Source of the DNA: Pholiota molesta | Taxonomy: Eukaryota > Basidiomycota > Agaricomycetes > Agaricales > Strophariaceae | Length of the DNA: 64,000 bases | Assembly (NCBI GenBank): GCA_014925825.1 | Contig: JACGCK010000008.1 | Coordinates: 310,001 to 374,000 of the forward strand | Direction: 5' to 3' | Shown: positions 1 to 12,655 of the stretch, in pieces | How positions within the stretch are numbered: position 1 is the first letter of the stretch | Layout: each line of letters starts with the position of its first letter | Notes under the pieces: generated by a model | What the model saw: the letters and a program-made list of their open reading frames with translations, nothing else | Databases searched by the model: none | Told to the model about the DNA's origin: nothing | Program-made: the position numbers and the translations under genes

Positions 1-316
1 GAAGCCTGTCGGTTTGATGATTGAGTATTACGCGCACTGGAGGCACCCTGTCGTGAAGATTCTGCATTTTTGGGGCGATGGTAAGCCCCGGAATTTTCTA
101 CATTGGATAATGAGGATCCCAAGTTGGATTGAGTCGAGAGCGCTCTTGCGGCGGAAGAGGCAGACACAAAGACACCTTTAAATGAATCAGAGCCTAAACC
201 AGAGGCCTTGCACCAGAGGCCTTTCTGAACGCTGACTTCTTGTAATCTTTCATGAAAGTTGCTGATATTGTGGCGAGGACATCAGGCGCCGCATACAGTG
301 GAGCTAACGTATCAAG

Positions 317-3300
317 TCAGACACTCATTTTCCAGATCCAGGATACAGAGATAAGGGCAGCCTGACCTTCATAATCTACAGGGAACTTGACACCTGTCAG
401 TGAAACAGCGTAGAAAAGCCCATTTGCACCCTGGAACGCGGACGGTGCTCGAACGCCGTTCAATTCTCTGAAATAGAGCTTTTATGAGATAACCTAACCG
501 GAAACAAAATTCAGCGCTTACAATTCAGCAAGCATCTTCTCTACTTCTGTTTCGTCGGCGGGGGCCTTCTGAGTACTTCGGAAATAACGGCACGATCTTG
601 GAGTAAGAATCGCGGTATATCATAACTGAAAAGCCCCTGTGGAACCAATGAGAGACGTTCTCCCATATTACAAGAATTGGCTTACTTCATTTTTGTCGCG
701 GACTATCGAAATAAATTGAGAAAGTTTTTTCTCTTTGGTTTTGCCTGCAACTTGGCGCTGCTTGGAGTGTAAAATATACAGCAAGGATTGGGCACGCGTG
801 CATGCGACATAGAGCAAACGCCTTCAAAAAAAATGAGCGCAATGCCTTCAAAAGTGGACTCCGCGACGGACCTTTCCTCTTCAATGTCCTCGGTGCGATA
901 AAATGGGAATGTATCCTGGTCAACTGGAAAAATTTATTCTTGTATTGTCGCTGATGGGGTTACTTAAATGTCTTACCAGATGGAATTATGACAACAGGCC
1001 ATTCTAATCCTTTTGCTGCATGGCATGTCGAAATTGTCACTTTCTGAAACGGGGTGAGATATATAGTTCAAGCTGATAAGGAAAATACCAAATACAAACC
1101 TCTTTGCTCTCCTCCTCTGACTTGTTATCCCCTTCAGATGAAAGCATTGAGGCTTGCAGAAATTGGCGCAGAACAGAGTCTCTGGCAAAATGTATAAGAA
1201 GATCGATTGCTAAAAAAAGAAAAAGAGAAAAAACCTACTTCGCACGTTTTCCGACAACTTCATTTGACGAATGTTGAATCTGAATCGGAGGCGCCGGAGC
1301 TTCTTTTTCGACTTCACTCGCAAATGTGATGAGTTCCTGTACATTCTCCCACTGCTTTCCCAGTCTTGCTGTGTTTTCCTGAGATAGCCTTCGTAATCTA
1401 TCATACGAACGAGTCTACGAATTATCTCAGCAGGAGGTGTGTCCTAAATCCTCAATCATTGAGCATAAAATCAGAGAGAGAGGAGGCGATTTACCTCTTC
1501 GTCTAATTTTCTCAGTGCCCGGATAGTCTTCACAAAGGATGCTATCTTGCGTTTAATCGGAGGCTTAATGTCGGGTACTTCGTCATCGTGAATCCTTTCC
1601 GCGAGGCACAACTGAGATATCTTAAGACTCTCCGCATGCGACGCAATTTCCGCTAATGTCTGAAATTATATATATTGTAACCATCAATTTTGATACAAGA
1701 AAGCTTAAGATTCACCTTATCACCTGTCCCACGCGCGGGAACTTTCATGGTGCGAACAAAGGCAGGGTTAAACTCGGGATTATCTACAAGCTGTAGATAC
1801 GACAAAATATCTTTGACCTATTCATTGGGGCTTGACTAAATTTCAACACGGGCGAAGATATAATATACGTACCTCCATTCTCTCGAAAAACTTGTGGCCT
1901 CCAAGAATTCTACAAGGTATTCCTTCCATTTGTAACGCACTTTCAATTGGTCGCGACAATGCATTGAATCGAACTCCGAGTTGATGACAAAACATGAGGC
2001 GTAGTTTCTCGTAAAATGCGCATCACTTACGAAGGATCACAAAATCACCCCATCGCAGAACTCCTCCCATGTTGGCAACACATCGTTTGATTTCACAGGC
2101 GGTGAATGCCGCCTCTTCCTTCTCGGAACCAAACTCGCGAACGAGAGGTGTAGAGCCCAACGGATGGGTTGTGTGTAACGACTTTGGAATGCGGTTCTTA
2201 TCTAGTAAGGACATAAGAACTGAATGAAGAAAAGATAACATGAGTGTCTACCTTCTGCAACGATAGCCAAGGATGATCGTAATATTGACGCTGTAGAACG
2301 ATAATTTTGCTCCAGGAATATTTGTTGCGTGTCAGGAAAATCTACAAGGGTTAGCCCTCAATTGCATTCATAGTAGATATGGAATCATTTAGTTACCCTC
2401 TCTCATTCTTGCAAGGTTCACAACTTCCGCAGAGCGCCAGCCATAGACTGAAAGGTAAATGTCAGGACACCTCCCCATCTACAAAATAAAGCTTACTAGA
2501 TTGATCAGGATCTCCAACAATAGTAACACAACGTCTTATGCATTGCCCTCATGAGTTCATACTGCATGGTATTAGTATCTTGACTACAAAATTCATTCAA
2601 TTCAATTGGATATGGCATATATAAACCAAGAATACTATCACTCACAATTCGTCTACCAGGATATGTCGACACCATAGTACCGATTCGTTATGTTGGGTAA
2701 ACAGGGATACACCGTATACGAGCAAATCATCGAAGTCGAGCGCATTGTTGTGTTTGAGTACTTGCTCGTAACCACTATATATCTCAGCCAATATCCGCTC
2801 GATGCTTTTTTTCTCCTCCGATACGGATGTATTTTTTCGCTTTTCGAATTTTTCTGCCTCGATGGTATCTCGGAAAAACATGGCGGCTGATTGCCCTTTC
2901 GCCTTGGCCTTGGAAATGACTGAAGCCACAGAGCCGGCTGTAAGCGTCAAGTCATTCTCAGTCAAATAATCCTTGTAAGGTTTTATCAACGCTCCTATTA
3001 GCTTTTGGCTTTTCATCATGCGCATATATTAGCAGTCGATATGGAGCGGACATTATTGACTAACCTTTCTTCGGCATCACAAATAGTGAAGTTGGTCTCG
3101 AGGCCTACTTTGTGCGAATGCTGCCGTAGAAACCTGGCACATAGAGAATGAAATGTTCCCATCTGCAAGGAATTTGTCTCAGCTTTTCCAATTAGTTTGT
3201 TGAGGCGTTCGCGCATTTCGTTAGCGGCTTTGTTAGTGAATGTAACGGCGCATATAGATGCGGGTGGTAACTTGTGGGCGAGTATTAGTTGTGCGATCCG

Positions 3301-3623
3301 GGATATGAGAACCTTAGCATAAAGTAAGTATTCTTAAAAAGAGCGACATTGGGTTGAACATGCCTTCGTCTTTCCACTGCCAGGACCAGCTAAAATTTGT
3401 AAAGGTATTGAGGGATCATGTTCTACAGCTGTCATTCATTGTACAGGTCATTATCAACATTGTGGGTGGTGATAATTTGAATACCTCTGAGCTGCGCCTG
3501 ATTCAAGGTGCTTAGAAGTGACGTCATATCCACCTTCGGACGAGCAGCTGGTGAATGTGTTGAGACCGCGGTGCTGGTGCTGGCATTGCGTACAGTGGTG
3601 GTCCTATGGGCGTTCATGGGCAA
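317..3623 (-). CDS. SRS2: UvrD/Rep-family DNA helicase, Srs2-like, with apparent frameshifts
   Basis: This is a superfamily 1A 3'-5' DNA helicase of the kind that strips recombinase filaments and restrains recombination (Srs2 role, known for the family). Reading the minus strand there is a Q-motif-like start (LNQAQLRAV), Walker A (AGPGSGKTK, near 3380), motif Ia (AVTFTNKAANEMRERL), a TFHSLCARFLR segment, Walker B (HILVDEFQDTN, near 2650-2560), motif III (VTIVGDPDQSIYGWRSAE), an EQNYRS-type motif IV, motif V (TISTCHAAKGLEWP) and motif VI (EEERRLLYVACTRAQ, near 870-760). At least ten short introns interrupt it; the one after Walker A seems to use a GC donor. Two exons change frame within conserved sequence, near 2534 (one extra base) and near 1341-1345 (one base missing), so this is either a decaying gene or sequence error. 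The start is the first Met before the Q motif. The C-terminus is uncertain; I end it at an in-frame stop at 317. Confidence 0.8.
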
Positions 3624-4358
3624 CTCAACGGATGATCCTGGTCGAGTAGAGACAGGTCTTTTCAGAACGTTCGCTTGTCGTAGTGAATAGAGTAGATTCT
3701 ATCCGGTATAGCACTGACTCGGAGGAAAAGGGATGTTACTATTTACGTGATAATCGCGGTTGAATTCAAGTTGAAATGAACAGCGTGATGCGCTCGACGC
3801 GTTGCTCTTTACCACCACGTGATGTGACCATCAGCGCGACTGTGATTCCCGACCTTTCACGACTCCTAACTTTTATAAGTTGACAGTCACTGACAGATCT
3901 GCGACTGAAGCTTTCAAGTCAAGCCCCGCTCCTGGTAACCTGACCGCCAATCCTCCAATCTATTCATCTTAACGAACATATGTATATTCCATATTCCAGC
4001 TGAATCGCTGATCGATGCGGTACTCGTTATCAGCAACCCAACAACTAAACAAGACTAGCGAAGTTGATCACCGATCGGTTTCAACTTTTAAGAACTATCT
4101 ACGGCTCGTGGCCGCTTGGCCGAATGAGGAGTCGCGACTCGCCCGGCTCCACATCCACTACAACTAGATCGGGTACAGAGGTAGACCAGACTTAAATTCC
4201 TTGTCTCTCCATATCTTATCCTATCCATTGTCCAACACACCTTGACGGTCATTGGCAAGGACCCTTCAACAATTCTCTAAATTCGACACTTTAGGGTCGA
4301 GGACCAACAACCAACGCTCGTTAGCACGCAATCAAACTCCAAACGTTCTTTACCTCCT
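3624..4358. promoter_or_regulatory. Divergent intergenic region between the helicase and CAX genes
   Basis: This 735 bp spacer separates two divergent start codons, so it should hold both promoters and 5' leaders. The stretch before 4359 is rich in C and T with CAAC-type runs, common for fungal transcription start regions. I see no ORF of note, repeat or RNA gene here. Confidence 0.4.
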
Positions 4359-7203
4359 ATGCCTTCCCCGATTTCTTTTGAGCATGGTCTAACGCCCTCG
4401 CCACTGCGGACAGAAACCAACCTCTCTACTTATTCTGTCGACTCTGCCTGCAACCTTACCGGACATGGCGATTTTGTACAAGGCTCAAGCGATGGATATC
4501 TGCCCACCTTTCATCCATCCAATCAGCCACAAGGAATCTCGCCTAACCGCTCTAGCTCTTTTCGACATTATTTGAAGATCGCCTTTCATGGTTGGCGAAT
4601 TGCTATGGGATCATGTATGAGGAAACACGATGTATTGATTCAACTTTTGAACTGAAGTCCTTCGCTGGCGTCTACTTTAGGGCTCAACGTCCTTCTGGTA
4701 TTGATACCCATATCGGTGTGTTGTTAAATTTCTTGTTTATTCGTTCTTGGTCTGATGTTTTCAGTGGGCAATGACAATCACCCTAAAAGCCTCACATGGT
4801 CTCACATTCGCATGCAAGTGGTTCTAAGCGATTCTGTGCCTCGTTTCTTACTATTGTTTTACAGTGTGTATATTAGCGCTCATCCCATTAGTACGAGTGA
4901 GTTTTTCCTTCTTTCGTTTCCATGGTATCATCTAGTTAAATTCCAAAATTCTTAGCTACATGATTTGTCCACGAGAGAACTCGCGAATAGAATTGGGGGT
5001 TCAAAAACAGGCCTGCTGAATGGAAGCATGGTAATGAGTTCAGTTTATCGACCATATTTAACAATCACTGATCTGGAATGCAGAGCAATTTGTGAGTTTT
5101 CATTATTATTCTTTTTGATATTATACGAAGGATTGTCTATAGTGTAGAGATTGTTGTTGCGGTACGTTTGAAAGCCTCTCATGTGTTGAAGTGTCTGATG
5201 GTCAATTACAGATTAGTGCGCTGCGCAAATGCGAGCTTCAAGTTGTCCAATCAACATGTGAGTCGAGATTTTTTAAAGATATGATCCACTATACCAACTC
5301 CTTCAATTCTAGTAATTGGATCAATGTTGAGCAAATTGCGTGAGCGTTGTTTCACAATTTCAAGAATTACACTTCCTCAATATTTTGCAACAGTTTTAGT
5401 CCTTGGTCTCTGCTTTTTCGCTGGCGGAATGCGATTTTCAGAACAAGGGTTCGATGCCAGTAAGGCTCTTGGCTTTTTGTCATGGCAAATTGCTTATGAA
5501 CCTTCTCTCTTCATAAGCTGCAACGCAAGTGCATTCTTCCCTCCTTAGCTTGAGCGTGGGGGCTCTTTTGTTGCCGGCAGCCTATCATTTTACATTAGGG
5601 AATGCTGTTCTCGACAACTCCGATTCTCAAACTCAAGCTATTCTTCACATGAGTCATGCGGTTCGTTTCTCAATTAGACAGAGCTCTTCATTACTCAAAT
5701 AGTCTGATTCAAGGTCTCCATCGTGCTCCTGTTCAGTAAGACATCCTTTTGCGTCGAAATGATCAAATCTCATGGTTACATACAGTCTACCTTGCTTATT
5801 TGCTTTTTCAACTCTGGTCACATACTTATCTCTATAATGATGAGTATAACCAAAAAAGCAACAAGCATTCCGCTACCATGCGCCATCAGCGCGGTCCTCA
5901 TCGAAAAGCGAGTCATCAAGCAATTCCGGTGAAGCGTACTCTCAGCCAGGCCGATATATCACTGGAAGAAATCCCTATTCTCAGCTCGCGACGTCGACCA
6001 TCCACCACGTCATTGTCAACAACTTCTGACCAAACTATGTACAATAAATCGGAAAGGCCTTTCGAGAAGGAAATTCGTCGACCACCTAGTATCTCCATGA
6101 TCCATTTGGGTTGTGAGGGAGGATATCCCATGTCACGGGGATCAAGTCTCAATAGCAGTGGCTTCTCCAGCGACGGTATTGCCTTCGCGCCTTGTGATCT
6201 TGAGGTGGAGCAGAAGTGCTCCGTTCCGCTAGACAGCCCTACACCCGAAATACCCAAGAAAGCGCCCCAGCTAAGCTGGTTTTTGACTCTGTTTCTGCTG
6301 ATTGTTGTAACAGGGGTAATTATACATTCTCTCATGGAATATTTGACCGTGCTAATGGTACCTCCTAGGCTGTTGCAGTCACCGTTGATTGGCTCGTTGA
6401 AGCCATGGATGAAATTTCCATGACTATCCGGAAAGAATGGGTCGGCCTCATCCTCCTTCCAGCCATAAGCTCCGTAGCGGGTAAATTTCTCGTCTTGTCA
6501 CATCTTCAGTACAGCTAACCTCCACATAGAATGCATTACTGCCGTGAAAGTTTCGGTTAAAGATGAGCTTACTCTCAGCGTGAGCGTTGCTGTAGGATCT
6601 GCTATTGTCGGTACCTTTTGCCTTCTTGATCTTCTTGTTGGCTGAATAATCCCATTTTCCAGCAAACTGCCCTCTTGGTTATACCGTAAGCTGTATTTTT
6701 GCATGATGGGAAATGAAGATGGTAATCCTCATAATATTCCAAGATTTACTGTCATCCTTGGATGGATCACTAATAAACCTCTCTCATTACTGATGGACCC
6801 ATTCCAATCCATGGTGAGGCAATGAATATACATTCAGCAAAATGAAAACTAACATCGCCATGTTTTAGGTTTTGTATATCGCTGGTGTGTAATTTCTTGC
6901 CCTGAACTCGGATTAAACTCAGCAAAAAGAATTTAGTGCATACCATGGGCTACGTTGTAGCAGATGGTAAATCCAATTGGTTGGAAGGCGTTATTCTCAT
7001 CTGTGAGTTTCCAAATCTCTCGCACCTGACATTTCATTCGCCAACCATCGATATTGTTAAATAGGTCTCTACGTCATAATCGCCGTGTCGTTCTGGTTTT
7101 ATCCAGGTATGTATGGACTGCATCGGCGTTATTAGCTCCTTTGTAACATTCTATCGACATAGGAATGGACACCTCTATAGCAGTTTGCATCCCGTCAACA
7201 TAG
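4359..7203 (+). CDS. CAX-family cation/H+ antiporter (Vcx1-like), divergent signature motifs
   Basis: This is a calcium/cation exchanger of the CaCA superfamily, which normally loads Ca2+ (or other cations) into the vacuole in exchange for protons. Spliced exons give family landmarks in order: a soluble N-terminus, LNVLLVLIPISWAM, STRELANRIGGSKTGLLN, the first alpha repeat, ISALRKCELQVVQST, LVLGLCFFAGGMRFSEQGF, LPAAYHFTLGNAVLDNSD, a long hydrophilic loop (about 5880-6270, Ser/Arg rich), the second alpha repeat (WVGLILLPAISSVAECITAV), SVAVGSAIQTALLVIP, and a last helix ending near FWFYPG. The gene is cut into very small exons, including apparent ones of 8 nt (5084-5091) and 19 nt (5143-5161). 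Key positions are unusual: the usual GNAVE and GNAAEH read SNFVE and SSVAEC, and SNLLLVLG reads SKLLLVLG, but both acidic residues remain. The fold is clear; the ion transported is not. Confidence 0.83.
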
Positions 7204-7367
7204 GACTACACATCATGGCATTATCGGACTCTGGTATGGACTATAGAGCAATCAAATATACCTATAGAAATACAAACTAGATTACAATAAATGTATATTC
7301 ACTTCTATACCATTTAGCTACACTACAGATACAACGTACTATATTTCAATCATACCATGGACAGATT

Positions 7368-9285
7368 TCACTCATCTGGAAGGAGGAAGTCAGCAATTTC
7401 TGCTTTCATGTCCGTCCTCGTCATTTTTATATAGCGAGATACCTCCTCATGTTCATCATCATCCGCGATAATTTCATGAATAGTTGGTGATAAATCCATC
7501 GCTCGCACCCACATGGGTGTCGGAACGTTGTGTATTGACTGCCCCATAGCAAGAGAAGTTGCAGTACCCCGACTGCTGCGGCTGGTAAGTGTCGTATGGC
7601 AAGCATAGCATAGCCGCGGTGTCAAAGAAAGAGACGCTGGGGTTGTGTTCCATGGGACCTGGATGAGCTTCATGATTTCTTCCTCGGTCAGATGTGGAGG
7701 TCGACTGTTTCCTGAGACAGCAGAAGATGCCTGTTCATAAGCACGAATAGAAATTTGAGCTTTCCATTCTTGAACACCATGCTGAGCAGGACTGGAAATT
7801 GACGCTTTCAGTTTTATTGATTTCTGACTCACTTCGTTGAAGACCACATACCGTTCACAGAGCACACAAATATCGTCAGATCCTTCCTTTGGTGTGAGTT
7901 TTGCACATGTGCGCGCGACTGTTGACACTGTGGCAGGATAGTCGCTTTCTAATCCGAAGATAAAATCTAGAATCGCAATCAGCCTGTGAAGTTTAATTGT
8001 CCTTTCAAATGTCATTTAACTCGTACCTCGAGTCAGCGAGCCAATGTCATTCCTCCCACCACCTTGGGTATACTTTCGAGAACGTCCGATCACGCGTAAC
8101 CCACACCACCAGTCCCAAATAGCACATTCTTTCATCCCGATGTCTCGCAAAGGGCGAACCACTCGAACAGGAAGTCCATCTGCCATTCGTGGGTTCCATT
8201 CTTCCTTTGCTTCTTCGGCGACCGTAAAACCAGCTCCCTGGGCTATGCCCGATATCAAATTCACCGACAGAGAGGTCAGCGATGTTCCGAGGACGAGATG
8301 GGAAGCACGGCGGGAAGCTGATGTATGCAGCAATAAAACTCGCGTAAGTGTTTGAATTGCGTTATAAAATGCTGTCTGTGTGGGGAGAGAAGCAAGATAC
8401 GCCCTCAGAGCGCTAAGTGGGGTATAATCAGATGTGCTTTGGGTTAGACGAAGCTCTAAATTTTTCAATTTATGAGCACCGATTTATGAAATGTCAAGGT
8501 ATAGCATACCTTCATCTCCCATGTCCAATCCCAAAGACCGCGCCGAAGTGAATAAGTCTCCTCGTCCTATCAGCGACCACCACTCGGGATCGAATGCATC
8601 TTCCAAATGCAGCGGAACAAATTCAAAAGGTGAGCCAGGATAGCTTTCGACAACTGCTTTTATGTCTTCTGTTCTGTCTTTTTCCTGTATTCAAGAACTA
8701 ATGAGCTAGCGTTGAATTTAATGATGAGATGACAACATACTCCTGGAAACGCACCACACACTTCTACGAAACAGACCGCTGGCCTCCCTTTCCAGACACT
8801 CTTATCTGTATTTCGTGGGTGCTTTTTCCCTCCCTTCAATTTCTCCGGATCGTCCGTGCGCGGTGCGAAGTATGTCTTTGCGACCAGATCTAGCAATGTC
8901 GTGGAGTTTGTTCCGCCAGAGAATGCAATCACGAGAGAGCCTGTTGCCGTCAGTCCTTTCCGTCTTGGTCCATCTGGAATGACATTTATTGAAGGCTCAA
9001 GAGACTTGCGGAACCGCGTCTCAATTAGAGGAAAGAAGCATGCTCTTGCATAGAACGTAAGCAAGAGCAGAGAAACAGAGATATGCCACGTACTTGCAAT
9101 ACACAGCGTATCGAATAACAACATTTCCCGTATTCTCTTTACACTTGACGCAAACCTTAGTTTTGCCATCAAATTTCTGGCGTCCTAGTAAGGTGAGCAT
9201 GTTGCATTCACGAAATGGGAGTACAGGTAGGCCTACGTGTCATGAGCGCATCTTTGTCGATATTTGGATCTTCGCAGGCCGACAT
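7368..9285 (-). CDS. NCS2: Cytoplasmic tRNA 2-thiolation protein 2 (CTU2/Ncs2)
   Basis: Ncs2/CTU2 works with Ncs6/CTU1 in the cytosol to add sulfur to the wobble uridine of tRNAs for Lys, Glu and Gln, receiving sulfur from the Urm1 pathway. On the minus strand the N-terminus reads MSACEDPNIDKDALMT, then after a ~51 nt intron a zinc-knuckle-like KVCVKCKENTGNVVIRYAVYC, as in CTU2. The degenerate PP-loop follows (IAFSGGTNSTTLLDLV, near 8930), then an acidic and basic middle part. The C-terminal cysteine motifs CVLCERY (near 7860) and CYACHTT (near 7610) come next, with the end at EIADFLLPDE. Length and order of motifs fit the family. I chose the start at 9285 because only this Met, with the intron, gives a continuous frame into the CxxC segment. 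It is divergent from the gamma-glutamylcyclotransferase gene, with about 235 bp between start codons. Confidence 0.88.
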
Positions 9286-9521
9286 GGTTTTTAGAAAATG
9301 AGAACAGAGGGCTGAGGGTCTGATAAAGGAATGTAAAGGTTACAGATTAGGTTGACTCAGTCAACTTTTCCTATCATGGCCCGGCCCGTCGATCACCGCC
9401 GCATAGGAAAGGCACAATCATCATCACTCCGTGTTATCAATGTTATCTTACTACAACTTGCCTGAAGCATCTTGCAATAAACAGACATAGAGGCCGTATC
9501 ATCTCTCCTTCCTCGTCTTAT

Positions 9522-10235
9522 ATGCATACATGCACTGCCTTTTTTTATGGGACACTTATGCATCCTAAAATCTTGAAGGCCGTTATAAAAAACGATGGAT
9601 CTCATCTCCAACTTTGCCCTGCAGTGATCTTGGTAAGATTATTTTTCTTTCTAACCGCTTCATAATATGTGAAATAGTTAACTTTAATTTCATGACAGGA
9701 ACATACTCGCCATAAAGTCAAGGTAATTTTGACCATAATCCTTGACTCAAACAGTCCTTAAGTACTGTCACGGTAGGGCGCCGATTATCCTGGGGTGCTG
9801 CCTTTCAGTAGAGGGGAGAAGCTTTTCTCACGTACTTTGACTCGAGAAGAACGTTCTGTGAGAGGGACTCTCGTAAAAGGCCTCACAGAGGAAGACATGA
9901 AATATTTGGATATTTTTGAAGGAAATGTGGGTCCCCGCCATTCGTTGTCAAACGTTATCGTCGCCTCTGACAATGCACAGGAATATACCAGAGAAGCAGT
10001 GGAAGCTCATGCACTTGGACCTTTCGTCGATGTGTCCTCATACTCAGATGATGATGAAAATCTGATACCTGCACATCCCCCACCTTTACCAGCGTCTTTC
10101 GACCCATCGACCATCGTACGAGCGGAAACTTACATTTACTGCATTGAGGCAGATCTCATAGCAGAGTTGTGGTCTTTTGAAGACTTTGTAAAGGGTGACA
10201 ATGCGAAAAAGTGGTATGATGGTACAAGATGGTAG
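9522..10235 (+). CDS. AIG2/gamma-glutamylcyclotransferase-like protein
   Basis: The first exon encodes TAFFYGTLMHPKIL, matching the glycine-rich FxYGTLxxP nucleotide-like loop of the AIG2/GGCT fold. A second, tiny exon (EHTRHKVK) leads into GADYPGVLPFS, and the last exon carries RGTLVKGLTEEDMKYLDIFEG, a classic GGCT-like stretch in which the Glu of the FEG segment is the usual catalytic acid. The C-terminus ends WYDGTRW. Family members cleave gamma-glutamyl-amino acids or gamma-glutamylamines to 5-oxoproline, or have unknown substrates; sequence alone does not pick one. Start chosen at the Met at 9522, which sits in frame nine codons upstream of the YGTL motif. Two introns, about 70 and 50 nt. 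Length (about 190 residues) is normal for this family. Confidence 0.82.
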
Positions 10236-10733
10236 TTTGATCAAGCACCAGAAGTTGGAAATGAAAGAACTGACTCTCTGGCGAGCCCAGGAATGTTAAA
10301 TGGCCCCTAATATGTCAAATCTAACACTGTATTTTTCTTAGAATTACTTGCCAAGTATTTTTTTAAGAAAAAGAAAGCGGCATACAAAGACGAGTGTGGT
10401 TTTTGCATGGAATCTGTTGTGCATTGGATGTGCACAAGGCGTACAAGCCGCGCAAGCTGAGTTGAACGCTGAGCGCTGAGCTGCTGAGCGCTGATCTGAT
10501 CAACGGGTTGCGTCATATCTCCAAATTTAGATGGTTTCAGTCTTAATTTAAGCTTTCAAGTGACTTTCAAGCTTTCAACGTTTTTCAACGACAACCGCAG
10601 TCCCAAACTCTCCCCCACACACCCAGATACAAGCACTTCCCCACTTGGAAGCTTGAAATTTGATATCACCTCTTCGTAATTCTATCATCCAGCGCTTGGC
10701 CGGTCCGGCTGAAGTCTGGCAGGGAATTAAGCC

Positions 10734-12358
10734 ATGTATCCGCCTCGCCAAGTTGTGGCATACGGAACGGTTTTTATCTTCCTCGTCTTCGTCTTCTTTT
10801 ATGGAATCGCAGATTCGATCTTTTCATCGTCTTCCACCAGTCGCGTGGGCAAGGAAATGTTTAGTGATCTCCATGAACCCATTTGTATGCTATGGAATAT
10901 GTCATATGTTATGTAGCGATGCTGATATTGTCACCAGTGTTCCCGGACCTCAGTCGTTATGATCCACTACATACCTTGACACAAGAAGAGTTTCCCTTGG
11001 GTTAGTCTCGTCTGGTATCTTCTTGACTTCTCAATTAATAGTATGCCCTTCTAGATGACCCAAATCGACGTGTCATCATTGTGGGTGATATCCATGGCAT
11101 GATAAAGCCATTACGGTGCGTAGCGATGTATACCTTGGTATTCTTAACTAAAACGTTTATTAGTAAACTTTTGGATAACCTAGACTTTCACCCATCTAAA
11201 GACGTGCTTATTCATACTGGAGATATCGTCACCAAAGGCACACATAAAGGCTCCATGGAAGTTATGGGTTTTATGACATTGAACAATGTCACTGGTGTCC
11301 GGGGAAACCACGACCAAAAAGTGATCGAATGGCGTGTTTGGTTAGAGTGGATCGAGGAGAAACCAAGAGGCAAACAGTGGCTTGAAAGTCTAGAGAAACA
11401 CTGGGAGCGTGCCCACGGAAACGATAAAAGCCTAGATGTGGAATCATGGCTGCAATCGCACGCGAAGTCAACATTGGCTGAAGATAGGAAATGGTTGCGG
11501 CACGTTCCAAAAGGTTGGGTCCTCTTCAGTGACCACTATAGGGTTGCAAGAGAGTTGTCCACTGAACAAATCCAATATCTACTCCATTTACCCCTCCGGC
11601 TTCATATTCCGAGCGTCCACACTTTCATTGTCCACGCAGGCTTGCTACCGTCAAATCCAGCTTATCCGATGGACAACACGGACAAGCAGCCTCTCGCCCG
11701 CATTCCTGCATTCCCGAATCGCGCTGCAGATAATATTGCTTATGGAGCCGACCGTCCTGTTTCTAGGAACAAGGATACAATTGAAGGTCTCCGCTTTCTC
11801 CAAGAGGTTGCTCTTCTGACGGAAATCCCACAAAATACCGATCCTTGGGTGGTCCTTAACATGCGAAGCGTTGTCGGCAGTACGATTTCGAAAGAATCGA
11901 AAGTGGGGAAGCCTTGGTCAAAAATATGGAAACAGCGCATGGAAAGCTGCGTAGGATATCAAAATTCGCGTGATACCGAGGATGACGGCGTGAACGATGA
12001 CGAAATCTCAAGTTCGAAGAGAACCGAAACAATCAAACTGCCGTGCTATCCTTCCACCACAATATATGGGCACGCTGCTTCAAGAGGCTTAGATATCAAG
12101 CGCTGGACTATCGGTCTTGATACTGGCTGCGTATGTCGCGTTACTTTTATATTTTCCGTTACTAATACTGCGCATCAGGTTAAGGGCGAAAGGTTAACGG
12201 CCCTCGTCCTTGGAGGTCCTGTGGATAAAGACAAGCGAGAACCTAACGATGAAGATAATGAAGATGACCTTTTTGTTGATTCTTCAAAGAATCATGACGA
12301 TTGGATCCCTTTTAGCGATAACAGAAAGGGAAAGCTCTTTTCTGTTTCGTGTAAATGA
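10734..12358 (+). CDS. PPN2: Calcineurin-like metallophosphatase, Ppn2-type endopolyphosphatase
   Basis: The protein starts with a short cytosolic tail and one membrane segment (VFIFLVFVFFYGIADSIF, residues about 13-30), so it is probably a type II membrane protein of the vacuole or secretory route. The metallophosphatase motifs follow: GDIHG (near 11090), HTGDIVTKG (near 11215), GVRGNHDQ (near 11295), FIVHAGLLP (near 11625) and IYGHAASRGLDI (near 12065), giving the metal-binding Asp, His and Asn set. In yeast, Ppn2 is the zinc-dependent vacuolar endopolyphosphatase that chops inorganic polyphosphate chains; the membrane anchor plus motif spacing fit that group, although a general Ser/Thr phosphatase-like role cannot be ruled out. 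At least four short introns. The acidic tail (DEDNEDD) is not conserved in the family. The start Met precedes the membrane segment directly. Confidence 0.8.
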
Positions 12359-12655
12359 TCGCCCATATTGCTGTTATATTACCTTTTTTTTTCACCATCG
12401 TTTTTCTACATCTCGGTGACATATTTTGTCGTGGCGCCATAATCCATTCAATAATCATAATCGGTCTCTTTCATTCTTAATTTTAGGTGTATTACTGTCA
12501 TATTTAAATAAATCGATCTACTAAAGAACATCTCTTGATCTGTACCATACATAGAGTTTTGTTATATGCATCCTCCGAGTCGTTCATGTCTATCTCCTAT
12601 ATAAGCACAGGTACTTACTCTTCGAAGTTCGAGTTTCGCTGACCTGTTCACCATG

